A stretch of 64,000 nt of DNA from Amycolatopsis sp. FDAARGOS 1241 (lineage in GTDB: Bacteria; Actinomycetota; Actinomycetes; Mycobacteriales; Pseudonocardiaceae), in the NCBI RefSeq assembly GCF_016889705.1, contig NZ_CP069526.1, positions 5,022,001-5,086,000 of the forward strand, in the 5' to 3' direction. This document shows positions 47,701 through 57,025 of this stretch, piece by piece; within the stretch, counting starts at the first letter, position 1, and each line of letters starts with the position of its first letter. The notes beneath the pieces were generated by a model. That model was not told where the DNA came from, did not search any database, and saw only the letters and a list, made by a program, of their open reading frames with translations. The translations under genes were made by a program, and so were the position numbers.

Positions 47701-48708
47701 GCCCGCGCAGGATCGCCTCGCGGAGCCGGTCGTGGCGGAACCGCACCGCCTCGTGGGCGCCCGGTTCCATGACGAGAAGGCCTTCGGCGAGGGCGGGCGC
47801 CAGCATCGGTTGCACCTCGGCCGCCGGGTCGCCGGTCGCGGTTCGCAGCAGACTCAGCTCGGCGCGGCCGCCCAGACAGGCCATCGCCTCCACCAGCTGC
47901 CAGGACTGCAGCGGTACGGTCTCGATGCGTGCCGCCAGCAGCTCGTCGACCTTTGACCGGCCCAGATGGGCGCGCACCGCGGCCGTGTCCCACCGCCATC
48001 CGGTGGCGGCTGCGGTGAGCAGGCCGTCGCGACGCAGCGCGTTGAGCAGCTCCACAGTCTCGTACGGGTTGCCGGACGTGTGCGGCCTGATCACCTCGGC
48101 CAAACCGGCCGCCTCGGCCGGGGCCGCGTGCAGCATCTCCGCGACCATGGTGACGAGGCTCGGGACGGACAGGTTGTCCAGCCACAGGTGCCGCACTCCG
48201 GCCTGGTCACGCCATCGGGACAGCGGCGCCGCCAGGGGATGCGCGGCGTCCGGGGCCTCGGATCTCGGCGAACGAGGTCGCCAACGCGAAATCGACCAGG
48301 CACGGGACACCATCGCCGGAGATCACGATGTTGGCCGGGGTGATGTCACGGTGCATCACACTCCGCCGGTGCATCCCAGCCACCGCCTGCGCCAACCCCA
48401 CCGCCAGCGCGGTCAGGACATCAACCGGCAGCGGCTTGGCCAGCCCCGCCAGGCTGCTGCCACCGACATCCGCCAGCACGATGGACCGGGGTACGGGGGC
48501 GCCTCCAGCTGCGCCACCCCCGCGACACCGCGCAGCCGCTCCAGCATCGCCCGCTCGTGCCGCAGCCGGCGCTCGGCGTCCGGCCCCAGCAGCTCCTTCC
48601 GGATGACCGTGCGCCCGGCCAAGAACAGCCGGCTCACGCGCGTGCGATCGCTCTCGTGCAGTACCTCGGCCTGCGGATCTCGGCCCGGTAGCACCCCGTC
48701 TACCCCAT
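44737..48708 (-). pseudogene. Decayed paralogue of the hybrid Ser/Thr-His kinase
   Basis: Clearly homologous to the 12110-17038 protein over its whole remaining length, in pieces. The N-terminal kinase part (MHRRSVMHRDITPANIVISGDGVPCLVDFALA) is followed at about 48262 by a jump to AAHPLAAPLSRWRDQAGVRHLWLDN, deleting about 340 residues: the kinase C lobe and the whole Walker A/B core. Frame breaks lie near 48490 and 46338, and at the ancestral ATG (48706-48708) the frame meets TAG after two codons. The TPR-like, GAF and histidine kinase parts (RDLHDGAQQR, EALTNVAKHAG, DDGRGG) are complete in one 651-codon frame ending at 44737, which might still be made if a start is available. Confidence 0.85.
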
Positions 48709-48967
48709 CCGACACCTCCACGCACGGACGGATTTCGCTCACACCTTGCCTACACCCGTTCGAGGGCGAAGGCGACTATTCGCAACACGGCACATCCCGC
48801 TGCCCGCACCCAGAAGCGGCCGACCAACCTTCTTCAGTCGCGCCGCTCCACCGCGCCCGCGCAGACAACGGCCGGTCTGGGAATTTTTCGGGACAAATCG
48901 GCCGGATATGGCTGGGTAGGCCGTTGACCAGGGGATCTTTGAGGAGCTCTGGAATTCTGGTGGGAGG

Positions 48968-49110
48968 ATGCCGGTGGGCGCTCCGGTGTTCACGGACGAG
49001 GAGCTCGAGTGCTGCGGCGGCTCCCGGAAATCGGCTGGGAGGACTTGCTCCGGTTCTTCACCCTGGCCGCGGCGGACGGCGCGTTCGTCGATCCCGGCCG
49101 TGTCGCGCAC
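48968..49110 (+). pseudogene. Tn3-family transposase, N-terminal (DUF4158) fragment
   Basis: APVFTDEELE, then one frame over LRRLPEIGWEDLLRFFTLAAADGAFVDPGR, matches the start of actinobacterial Tn3-type transposases. One base is missing between the two blocks (near 49010). About 45 of about 1000 residues remain; no terminal inverted repeats were found. Confidence 0.65.
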
Positions 49111-49529
49111 GCTGACGTGGCCGCGCCAGGCCTACCAGCGCGACCGCGCCGCCGCGCAGCACGTCGCGAAGGATCCCTGCCGTTGGTGATCAACAGTTGA
49201 ACCACGGCAGCGGCTTGCCGATCAACGCCAAGGGCACGAAGAAGGTGAGCTGACCGATCGCCATCGCCTGCGTGGCTGTGCACGACCCCGCAGGATTCTC
49301 GGGCTCCAGCCCGGTGACCAGGCCTGGCAGGCGGACCGCAGCTCAGCGGGACAAGGCGCCGGTGATGTCGAACTCGGCGCAGCTGGCCGAGGAGACGACT
49401 CGGTCGCCCAACTACTTGCAGAACCGCGCGAGCAAGGCAGCGGTGAAAGCGTCGGCCAGGCTCTCGTCTCAGCTCGACATCGTGATCAGCCCGAGAGTCT
49501 CGTCATGGAGAACATCGACGGCGGAGCCG
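49111..49529 (-). other. Unassigned degraded reading frame
   Basis: The minus strand from about 49560 to 49190 reads as one frame with three internal stops (SAVDVLHDETLGLITMSS, DESLADAFTAALLARFCK, LGDRVVSSASCAEFDITGALS, AMAIGQLTFFVPLALIGKPLPWF). It could be decayed coding sequence, but no family is recognised. Confidence 0.3.
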
Positions 49530-50040
49530 ACGCCGTCCAGCTCCGCATACGCGCAACGGCGCGACTGCGAGGTGGAAGTGCCGCTGGGGCGAGTTCGGCG
49601 GCCGTCGCCGCGCACGCCTCCGGGTCGCAGTCGCCGTGCAGCTACAGCCCCATCGCCACGAGGACCACCGTGTGAACCGGCATCGCCATGTCTTCATCCC
49701 CGACGGCTGAATCTCGTGGGGTGTCGCCGCCGACCAGAGCGGTCGCGCCGGCCTCGTGCCGGATGCGGCCATGGCCGGTCCGCAGGAGCACCGCATCGCC
49801 GGACCGATCGCACTCGCACACGCCGGCGACGCTCGGCCTCCTCGAGATCCCCGGGGAGACGCCCCTCACCCGCTTCCAGCCACGGCACATCGCGAACCCT
49901 CGTGATGTCGAGCAGGACACCCCGCCGTGCCCACGCCGATCCCGTTGCGGCGTCGACCCACGAGAGCGCCCGCCCGCCGCACATGGTGCCGTCCCAGAAA
50001 ATGGGGCACGGCCAGTCGACGTGCGTGGACGGTGTTGCCG
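49530..50040 (-). pseudogene. Cyclase/kynurenine formamidase-like protein, degraded
   Basis: Family segments in order: PIFWDGTMCGGRALSWVDAAT, RRGVLLDITRVRDVPWLEAGEG, then in other frames SGDAVLLRTGHGR, MPVHTVVLVAMGL and FHLAVAPLRV. These correspond to the metal-dependent cyclase family (the WD-HxxxDGTM region, the GxGxxLD strand, DxVLLRTG). The N-terminal about 80 residues with the metal-binding HxGTHxD motif are missing. At least three frame changes and an in-frame TAG break it. Confidence 0.65.
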
Positions 50041-50149
50041 TGGAACCGTGTCTTCAGGATTGCGCACCTCCCCTTTGTACGAACGCTCCCGCCAAGGCGC
50101 ACCGTCCTGACACCGGGGCATCCAGAAGAAGGGAACCGAACCACCACGG

Positions 50150-50422
50150 TCAGAGGAGTTCATCGCCCCCGAATTCGCGCACCGCGCGCAATAGGGCCTC
50201 GTGATCCCCCGCGCAGGCGAGACACGACTGCAAATGCACCGCCAGCCCTGCGAAAAGCTCCTCGGGGTTCTCACCGGCGGCCGTCATCTCCGCGTAGGAG
50301 TGGAGTGCATCCATGGTCAGGTCGCATCCGACATCCTGCGGAGGGGTGCGAAGGAACTCGTCCACTAGCGCACGACTGCCCAGGTCTTGCCTCGAGATCG
50401 TCGTCCTCTGGTTGATCGCCAC
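50150..50422 (-). CDS. Small zinc-finger anti-sigma-like protein (ZAS type), copy 1
   Basis: 90 residues from GTG at 50422. The second half carries Cys33 and the motif His63-x3-Cys67-x2-Cys70 (VHLQSCLAC), the Cys...Hx3Cx2C arrangement of zinc-associated anti-sigma factors such as RsrA. No membrane segment follows, so it would be a soluble, possibly redox-sensitive sigma inhibitor (inference). A paralogue lies at 52044 on the other strand: the two share GCDL...DALH.YAEMTA.G.NP and the C-terminal DHEALLRA.REF. No sigma gene is adjacent; two orphan sigma paralogues exist in the window. Confidence 0.7.
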   Translation of the reverse strand: MAINQRTTISRQDLGSRALVDEFLRTPPQDVGCDLTMDALHSYAEMTAAGENPEELFAGLAVHLQSCLACAGDHEALLRAVREFGGDELL

Positions 50423-50952
50423 GAACCCCGGGTGCCCGGTGAAGCGGGTTGTAAACCGTGAACCTGGACGATTGGCGTCCGCTCGTCGGTGATGCTCACC
50501 AGTAAGAAAAGCTGGATCCGGGTCACCGTCATGGCATGAACACCGACAAGTACACGAATCTCGACATCCACGTGGTCAAGGGTGAGAAGGCCGAGACCTG
50601 CACCGCGTGGCTTGGGCGCGATGGCGCCCGCACGATGGGTTTACCCATTACGGCCGGTAAGGTCTCGATGATCCGGTCGCGGTGGACCCTGAATGTCAGC
50701 ACCGTGGCGTGGCCACGGAACCGATCGCCCGTGCGCTCGACAACAAACACCCCGGCATCCGGTCGCGCTGACAGCGGAGTGCCTCGAGCCACTCCGAACA
50801 GCTCCGCGATCGGACCGGCCTCGGATCGCGGAGTAGCGAACGGGCAGTACTTGAAGAATAGAAGATTGGCATCAACGGCCAGGGCGCGGTCTCAGACGCC
50901 GAGCCCGCGGCCGCCGCGTGCGCGAAGACGTGTCTGGGTTTGGTACACGGGC
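50423..50952 (-). other. Region between ZAS copy 1 and the thiolase remnant
   Basis: A minus-strand frame from about 50850 to 50529 reads FATPRSEAGPIAELFGVARG, then AGVFVVERTGDRFRGHATVLTFRVHRDRIIE, weakly reminiscent of the strand-turn-strand end of NTF2/limonene-epoxide-hydrolase-like proteins. No start is supported; probably a fragment of a gene that followed the thiolase. Confidence 0.3.
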
Positions 50953-51910
50953 TCAGCTCAGGCGCCCGAGCACCATCGCCACGCGTACCGCCGCCCCTGC
51001 TCATGGTCTCGACGCCGAACTGATTGTCGTGGGGCTCGAGCGAGTTGATGAGCCTCGAGGTGATCCGCGCGCCGGTCATGCCGAACGGGTGACCGACCGC
51101 GACCGCCCCGCCGTTGACGTTGAGCCTGTCGAGGTCAATGCCGACGTCGCGATAGGGCGGAATAACCTGCGCCGCGAAGGACTCGTTGATCTCGACGAGG
51201 CCGACGTCCCCGATGGACATCCCGGCCCGGTGCAGCGCCTGTCCCGAAGCCTCGACCGGCCCGTAGCCCATGATCTCCGGAGAGCCCGGTGATACCGGTC
51301 GAGACGATGCGGGCCAGCGGCGTGATGCCGAGGTCCTTTGCCCTGGTATCGCTCATGATCACGAGCGCGGCGGCACGGTCGTTCAACGGAGGGCAATTGC
51401 CCGCGGTGACGCGGACGTCCGACCGGAACGCCGGCTTGAGAGCGGCGACGCCCTCCATCGTGACGCCGCGGCGCGGGCCATCGTCCTTGGTCACGACGGT
51501 GCCGTCCGGCAGGGTTACCGGTGTGCTGTCCTCGGCGCAGAAACCGCAGGCGATCGCCTTCTCCGCCAGGTGCTGCGAGCGGACGGCGAACTCGTCCATC
51601 TCCACCCATCTGGTGCCCTTGAGCTGCGCAGGGTGTCGGCTGTCTGGCCCATCGCGAGGAAGACATCAGCAACGAAGCCGTCCTCCCGGGGTTGTGCCGG
51701 CTGTCGCGGTACCGGACTGCGCAGTCTCGACGGTGCGCTTCTCGGTGTCGGCGAAGAACGGGTTGGGGGTGTCCGGCCACGAATCCGAGCTGCCCTTGAC
51801 GACGTGCGAGACGGTCTCCACGCCGACGGAGATGAATACGTCGCCCTCACCGGCCTTGATCGCGTGCAGCGCCATGCGGGTGGTCTGCAGGCTCGACCCG
51901 CAGCACCAAG
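50953..51910 (-). pseudogene. Thiolase (acetyl-CoA acetyltransferase), 5'-truncated and frameshifted
   Basis: Starts abruptly at the nucleophilic Cys region CGSSLQTTRMALHAIKAGEGDVFISVGVETVSHVVKG, continues DEFAVRSQHLAEKAI in another frame, then DGPRRGVTMEGVAALKPAFR, GNCPPLNDRAAALVIMS, VGLVEINESFAAQVI (the catalytic NEAFA-like motif), LNVNGGAVAVGHPFGMTGAR (GGAxAxGHP) and ends AMVLGRLS with TGA at 50953. At least three frame changes are needed and the first about 85 residues are gone. A thiolase of the fatty-acid or steroid degradation type, not functional. Confidence 0.8.
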
Positions 51911-52043
51911 CACTTGGTTCCCTCCTCGTAAGAATCACCGACGAACCCGCGCTAATGGTCCAAGCCCCTCTGTCCAAAACCGCCGTACCGGACACCTCCG
52001 GTTCGTGACGATCATACGGGACATCGCGACTCAGAGGCAGGGC

Positions 52044-52277
52044 ATGAACAACTGGCACGCACTGAATGAGCTCCTTCGAACCGACCCGCGCGACATCGGT
52101 TGCGACCTCGCCCTCGACGCGCTCCACACCTATGCCGAGATGACCGCCAGTGGCGACAACCCCGCCGATATCTTCCTGGGACTGATGGCGCATCTGCAAT
52201 CATGCAGCGCGTGCTGGGCGGATCACGAGGCGTTGTTGCGAGCGCTGCGCGAATTCGACGAAGCTGAACTCCTCTGA
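52044..52277 (+). CDS. Small zinc-finger anti-sigma-like protein (ZAS type), copy 2
   Basis: 77 residues from ATG at 52044, with GAGG six bases upstream. Cys20 and His50-x3-Cys54-x2-Cys57 (AHLQSCSAC) give the same Cys-x29-Hx3Cx2C pattern as the protein at 50150. About 60 percent of aligned positions match: DIGCDLALDALHTYAEMTASGDNP, DHEALLRALREFDEAELL. Soluble, no membrane segment. Both copies sit among pseudogenes yet are intact, which argues for selection. A partner could be one of the two ECF-like sigma factors of the window (inference). Confidence 0.7.
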   Translation: MNNWHALNELLRTDPRDIGCDLALDALHTYAEMTASGDNPADIFLGLMAHLQSCSACWADHEALLRALREFDEAELL

Positions 52278-52539
52278 CCCACGTACCCCACTTTGCCGAC
52301 ACACACCACCGTCAGCATTCCACGATCTCGGACGCCACCTTCGGCACACCGTTCGAGCAGCATGACATCGCGCGGTGCCACGATCACCGAATGACAGCCG
52401 TCGTACTCGTATCGGTTTGACACAGTTCATTGTCCTGTTCAGTGCTTTTCCTGCTCTTGCCAAATCCATGGCCGGCAGGTTCCGCCTTCGTCCGGGAAGA
52501 AGATGACGACGGCGATCTGGTTCTGTGCCTTGGTGGCGA

Positions 52540-53315
52540 CACACCGGACCCGCGGCCGGCGATGACACCGCCGTCGCCACCGACGATGGCGCCGGTCAGC
52601 CAACTCGACTTGTCGGCGAGGAGGAACGACACCGCGTTCGTGATGTCCTCCATGGTGCCAACCCGCTCCAGCGGGGATCGCAGCGAAGCTGTCGACGGCT
52701 TCGTCGAGCTGTTCCGCCCGTACGATGTTCAGGTACAGGGCTGTCTTGACGACCGCGGGAGCGACCGCGTTGAACTCGATTCCATGGGGCGCCGACTCGA
52801 TCGCGAGGGCCTTGGTGAACGAGTGCACGCCACCCTTCTGCACGGAGTAGCCGGTGTGCGGCGACGCGGCGATGCCCTGGCGAGCCCACATCGAGCCGAT
52901 GTTCACAATGGCGCCACCCCGGCCCCGGTGACCATGCCCGCGACGACCGTCTGCGTGATCAAGAACAACCCGCGGTCCAGGTCGTTGGAGGAGTCGTAGA
53001 AGGCTTCGTCGTGCTCGCTGAACGGTTTCGGGACGACGAATCCCGCCGCGTTGACGAGCAAGGTCGGGCCGGCGTGGTCGGCGGCGAGCTGCTTGCGGAT
53101 CTCAGGGACCTGACCACGATCAGTCAGGGCCCCATGGATGCCCCAGGCTCTCCCGTCTCGCAACAGCGCTTCGACCGCTTTCCGGAGCTTGTCCTTGTCC
53201 CGGCCGGTGATCACGGCCGCACCACCCGCGGCAACCACCTGGTCGGCCGCAGCCACCCCATGCCACCGCTGCCACCCACCACGACGACCTTCCTGCCTTC
53301 AAAAGGCTCGCTCAT
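52540..53315 (-). pseudogene. SDR family oxidoreductase, frameshifted
   Basis: Starts MSEPFEGRKVVVVGGSGGMG at 53315; then, one frame over, VVAAGGAAVITGRDKDKLRKAVEALL and LLVNAAGFVVPKPFSEHDEAFYD; then IVNIGSMWARQGIAASPHTGYSVQKGGVHSFTKALAIE (Ser, Tyr, Lys of the active site all present) and finally, in a third frame, DITNAVSFLLADKSSWLTGAIVGGDGGVIAGR. Three single-base changes over a normal 255-residue length and no deletion: either recent decay or sequence errors. Confidence 0.8.
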
Positions 53316-53802
53316 GACAGTCGGCCCCTCCCTCACTGCATCGCGACGCCAGGCACTTCCCGCAACGGCAATCACAACCTTCGTGACGAGCGGACGGCGG
53401 TTCTTACCGACTGCCGAGCCGCCTCCGCTGCGACCCCGACGACAGTGACGCTGGGACATGCAGATGACAGGGCTCAGGGAAGTCGGCTCGCCGGCGAGTT
53501 TGTCCGGCTCACCGGGCCGGTGACCCGTCTCGTCTCCACGACGGAGACGACATCAGGATGACTTCCGTCGCAATCCGACGAATAATTGCGGCCGAACCAA
53601 CCGAAGCAGGTGAGGTGATGGCCGAAACAACCAGCCACCGAGTTGATCCGGCCCCGGCCGGCTCTCCGGTCGTCGGCCGGCGCCGAATCACTCGGCACAG
53701 CCGCTGCCGGCGCTCTGCCAGGCGACACACGCGGCGGGGGTGCGGCCTCCTGGGGCCCCGAAGCGGTGTCCTGATCTCCGACCGGGGCAAGGGCGGACAA
53801 GC
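53316..53802. other. Divergent intergenic region
   Basis: About 490 bases between the SDR remnant (minus) and the RraA-like gene (plus). No gene recognised; it should carry the promoters of both. Confidence 0.4.
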
Positions 53803-54450
53803 GTGAACGAGAAGCAGCAGCCTGACCTGCCGTCCGTCGCCGGACTCGCCTCGGCTTCGCTCGTCGATGCCGTCGGCCGCCTCTACAGCCACCGCGCGCA
53901 CATCATGGGCCTGGTCAGTCCCCGCCCGGACCTGGTCCTGTTCGGCCCTGCGGTGACGATCTCGTTCCTGCCTTACCGTCAGGACCTGGAGGACGTCAAC
54001 GGGCCTGCGTTCGCGGACTGGTTCTACCGGGCCGTCGGCTCGAATCCCCAGGGCAAGGTCCTGGTCATGACCCACGGCGGCTACCCCGACGCCTCTCACG
54101 GGGGCGGCACGAAGCTCTCCCGGGTACGAAACAACGAGCTGGCCGGGGTGCTCACCGACGGCCGGTTGCGCGACTTCGACCAGCTCGCCGAGTGGGGCTT
54201 TGCCACATTCTGCGGCGGCGAGGCAACCCGGTGGGGTGGGGACACCGTCACTCCGGCTGCTGCGAACGTCCCGGTGGAAATCGGCGGCGTGCGCATCGTC
54301 CCAGAGGACTACGTGTTCGCCGACCGGGCCGGCGCGGTCGTAATTCCTGGCGGGAGCGTGAACGAAGCGATCGCGATCGCCCGCGAGATCGAGCGCGAAG
54401 AAAACGCCGCGCTGGTTTCGATACGCGAGGAGGACCGGCCATCGCGCTGA
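53803..54450 (+). CDS. RraA-like protein (HMG/CHA aldolase family)
   Basis: 215 residues from GTG at 53803. The fold is that of RraA and 4-hydroxy-4-methyl-2-oxoglutarate aldolases: LASASLVDAVGRL, FGPAVTISFLP, GKVLVMTHGGYPDASHGGGTKLSRVRNNELAGVLTDGRLRD (the conserved GGxxx...GxxxDGxxRD Mg/oxoacid site) and VEIGGVRIVPEDYVFADRAGAVVIP. TDGRLRD retains the Arg and Asp that bind substrate and metal, so aldolase or decarboxylase activity on a 2-oxo acid is possible. Monocistronic; downstream genes are convergent. Confidence 0.88.
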   Translation: MNEKQQPDLPSVAGLASASLVDAVGRLYSHRAHIMGLVSPRPDLVLFGPAVTISFLPYRQDLEDVNGPAFADWFYRAVGSNPQGKVLVMTHGGYPDASHGGGTKLSRVRNNELAGVLTDGRLRDFDQLAEWGFATFCGGEATRWGGDTVTPAAANVPVEIGGVRIVPEDYVFADRAGAVVIPGGSVNEAIAIAREIEREENAALVSIREEDRPSR

Positions 54451-54507
54451 TGTCCCACGACGCACTCGCTTACCCCGGCCCGGACGCCGCACACACCGGC
54501 CGGAGCG

Positions 54508-55320
54508 TTACGAGGAACTCCCCGCTCCCTCGGCGACGAGCTTCTTCGCCACGGCGATCAGCTCTGCGGGAGACGTGAGAGACACGATCTGCGAACGACT
54601 CCGTGCCCCCGCTGCCGGCGCGAACCGGATGACGACACCTTCAGCTCGCGATTCCAGGCCGGCCAGATCGTGCCACGGCGTGCGTAGCCACGCCCCCGGT
54701 CGGTCGCCGGCCGGACGGTACAGAGCCGCCGACGTCGCGACAACCGCGACGGGGGCAGAGGGCCCGTCCGCCACGAGAAGAACGTGTTCTCCCTTCTCGA
54801 ACATGGCTCGGACTGTTGCCGGCACAGCAGGCACCGTAATACCGCTGACGTACAACCGGATCGCGTATGCCACCGCGCTGACTGCGAATATCGCCGCGAC
54901 CACCAGAAGCCAACGGGCAAGGTAGGGCTCCTGAGTTTGACCGGTGGCCGCCTGGTACGCGATCGCGCCCTGCTCGATGATGCCCGGCAGGAACAACAAG
55001 AACGTGAGCGCGGTGCCGAGGACGGGAATGCGGATGTAGTTCAGCACGGGCACCCGTGGCGGCGCACAACTGCGCCGGTGCCCGCGCAACGCCCTCAGCA
55101 CGGACGCCGACGAGATGTCCAGCAGCGCGTACACCGGGAACAAGACGAGGTCGTGGGCCAGGACGGCCGCGAGGAACCAGGTCAGCGCCAACGGCCAGAG
55201 GCGGTCGGTCACCTCGTGCGTTGCGGCGAAGCCGGCCAGCGCGAAGCAGACGACAAGTACCAGCAGGTGCAGGGGGTTCTCGCCGTAGAACCCACGGACG
55301 CGGGAAAGGACTGTACGCAT
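54508..55320 (-). CDS. Membrane protein coupled to the molybdopterin oxidoreductase
   Basis: 270 residues from ATG at 55320, two bases after the oxidoreductase stop. About four membrane helices are visible (LLVLVVCFALAGFAA, LWPLALTWFLAAVLAHDLVLFPVYALL, IPVLGTALTFLLFLPGII, WLLVVAAIFAVSAVAYAI), followed by a soluble C-terminal part (VPATVRAMFEKGEHVLLVADGP...). The family is not recognised. The tight coupling suggests it works with, or helps assemble, the membrane oxidoreductase upstream. It ends convergently with the RraA-like gene. Confidence 0.75.
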   Translation of the reverse strand: MRTVLSRVRGFYGENPLHLLVLVVCFALAGFAATHEVTDRLWPLALTWFLAAVLAHDLVLFPVYALLDISSASVLRALRGHRRSCAPPRVPVLNYIRIPVLGTALTFLLFLPGIIEQGAIAYQAATGQTQEPYLARWLLVVAAIFAVSAVAYAIRLYVSGITVPAVPATVRAMFEKGEHVLLVADGPSAPVAVVATSAALYRPAGDRPGAWLRTPWHDLAGLESRAEGVVIRFAPAAGARSRSQIVSLTSPAELIAVAKKLVAEGAGSSS

Positions 55321-55322
55321 CG

Positions 55323-56693
55323 TCAGCGGCTCCGGAACTCGATGGACCTGACCCACTTGGTGCAGTGCACCCCCGGCAGGGCCGGCACGATGACCCTGGC
55401 CGGGAAGCCGTGGTCCAGTGACAAGTCGGTGCCGTTGACCCGCAAGGCCAGCAAGGCATCGGGGTCCAGCACCTGGTTGCCCTGCAGGGTGGCACGGCCG
55501 AACGAGCCGGCGTCGAAGGACACGACCATCGCCCGCTCCGGATCCGGCACGCCGGCCGCCGAAGCAAGGTCGCGGAGGCGGACCCCCGACCAGTCCTGCG
55601 TTGCGGACCACCCTTCCACGCAGGCGATCGGCAGCGTGGCGGCGTGCTGGGGCATCGCGAGGAGCTGGGCGCGGTCGAAGTGAACGGGACGTGGACCGCC
55701 CAGCAGCGACAACCGCCACGCCGGACCGGTGTCCCTGGCCGTGATCTGCGCGGCGACGGCGGTCTTGTTGACCTGGAAGTCGTTGGGCCCGTCACCGTAG
55801 GACCGCCCGCGCGGCAACAGCAACGCCCAGCTGCGGGTGAACCCGCCGATGGTCTGCCCGGCGGTGAGTACACCGACCAGCAGCGCCCCGCCACCGACGA
55901 GCCCCAGCGCGCCCCGACGGCTGATGGTCGCTGCTTTAGGCGCGACGGCGACCAGATCGCTGTCAACGGGTTCAGGCCGGGTCTCGGCGCGAGACGTGCG
56001 CAGTTCCGCCCGCAGCGACCTCGAACGCAGCGCCCTGACCATCTTCGGCAGCTTGATCACGACATGGGAGACGAATGCCCCGATGAACACCCACGCCCCG
56101 ACGTAGTGCGCGCGGTAGAAGCTGAACCCGAAGATGTAATCGTACTGGATGTTCAACACACCCGTGGCGATCTCGAACAGGATGCCACCGACCAGCAGCA
56201 CCAGCGACAGCCGCTCCAGCAGCTGGGCGATCGACCGCGACAGTGGCCACGCGAACAGCTTCGGCACCACCGACCAAAGCTTCGCCAGCACCACCGGGAT
56301 CATCACGAGACCGAGGCCGACGTGCAGACCCTCGGTCAGCCGGAACAACCACGACGGCCGGGTCGGCCAGTCGAAGAACGGCAAGTGCAGCCAGCCGACG
56401 TCGACGGGGAAGGCTTGCCGGAACTGCGGGCCGTACGCGATGTAGTCCAGCAGCCCCGTAAGGATCACCACCGGCAGCATCACCAGCAGCACCGCGCCGA
56501 AGACCGACGTCAGCCACGGCCCACGCAAGGGACTGCGCCAAGCGCGTGTCCGGCCGAGACCAGGCGGCCGGTGCCTCCCCACGGCCCGCCACAGGGCCGC
56601 CGGAAACCCGTAATCGGCGTCCTGCCCGGGCGGCTCGGTCGCGGCCGGGTCGGCTTCAGGAAGATCGGGAGGCGGAGACGCGCTGGGTACCAT
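55323..56693 (-). CDS. Membrane cytochrome b561-type/molybdopterin oxidoreductase fusion
   Basis: 456 residues. The N-terminal half has four or more membrane helices (LTSVFGAVLLVMLPVVILTGLLDYIA, LHVGLGLVMIPVVLAKLW, LVLLVGGILFEIATGVLNIQ, YVGAWVFIGAFVSHVVIKL) with several His at heme-ligand positions. After a RRGALGLVGGGALL segment (a twin-Arg-like anchor) comes a molybdopterin domain of the sulfite oxidase/MsrP type with the Mo-ligating Cys in LPIACVEGWSATQDWSGVRL and VPALPGVHCTKWV. It probably transfers electrons between quinones and an extracytoplasmic substrate. ATG at 56693 lacks a good ribosome binding site. Confidence 0.85.
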   Translation of the reverse strand: MVPSASPPPDLPEADPAATEPPGQDADYGFPAALWRAVGRHRPPGLGRTRAWRSPLRGPWLTSVFGAVLLVMLPVVILTGLLDYIAYGPQFRQAFPVDVGWLHLPFFDWPTRPSWLFRLTEGLHVGLGLVMIPVVLAKLWSVVPKLFAWPLSRSIAQLLERLSLVLLVGGILFEIATGVLNIQYDYIFGFSFYRAHYVGAWVFIGAFVSHVVIKLPKMVRALRSRSLRAELRTSRAETRPEPVDSDLVAVAPKAATISRRGALGLVGGGALLVGVLTAGQTIGGFTRSWALLLPRGRSYGDGPNDFQVNKTAVAAQITARDTGPAWRLSLLGGPRPVHFDRAQLLAMPQHAATLPIACVEGWSATQDWSGVRLRDLASAAGVPDPERAMVVSFDAGSFGRATLQGNQVLDPDALLALRVNGTDLSLDHGFPARVIVPALPGVHCTKWVRSIEFRSR

Positions 56694-57025
56694 AGACGAC
56701 AGGCAGGGCGTGCACCGCCGCAGCCTGCACCTCCTTCGTCGGATTGAGCTGATCACTGTCGTCCGGCATCGACCGCCGGATGCGGGTATTATGGCCCGCC
56801 AGAGGGAAAGTCGGTTGTCGCGAAGCATAGCGATCCTCGCCGCTCCCGTCCCGTCGCCCCGCGCCTTCGGGAGCGTCCCGCAACGAAATCCTTTCGAGAG
56901 AACCTATTCGGGTGACGAGAACCTCCACTGTGGAGGGCTCGTCGTGAAGGTTGTCCGGCTCGGCGGGACACGATTGCCTCGACGTTCACGGTGAGGTTGC
57001 GCGAGCACGAGTTGCGGGACAGTCA
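56694..57025. other. Upstream region of the oxidoreductase
   Basis: About 330 bases. No gene recognised; the minus-strand frame continues open to 56828 without family similarity. Confidence 0.35.

Noticed and set aside
48880..48970. Tn3 terminal inverted repeat before the transposase fragment
   Set aside because: No 38-bp inverted repeat or matching copy elsewhere in the window could be seen.
49190..49560. Minus-strand frame with three internal stops, protein-like in places
   Set aside because: No family recognised and no start, so it is not listed as a pseudogene; kept only as an unassigned stretch.
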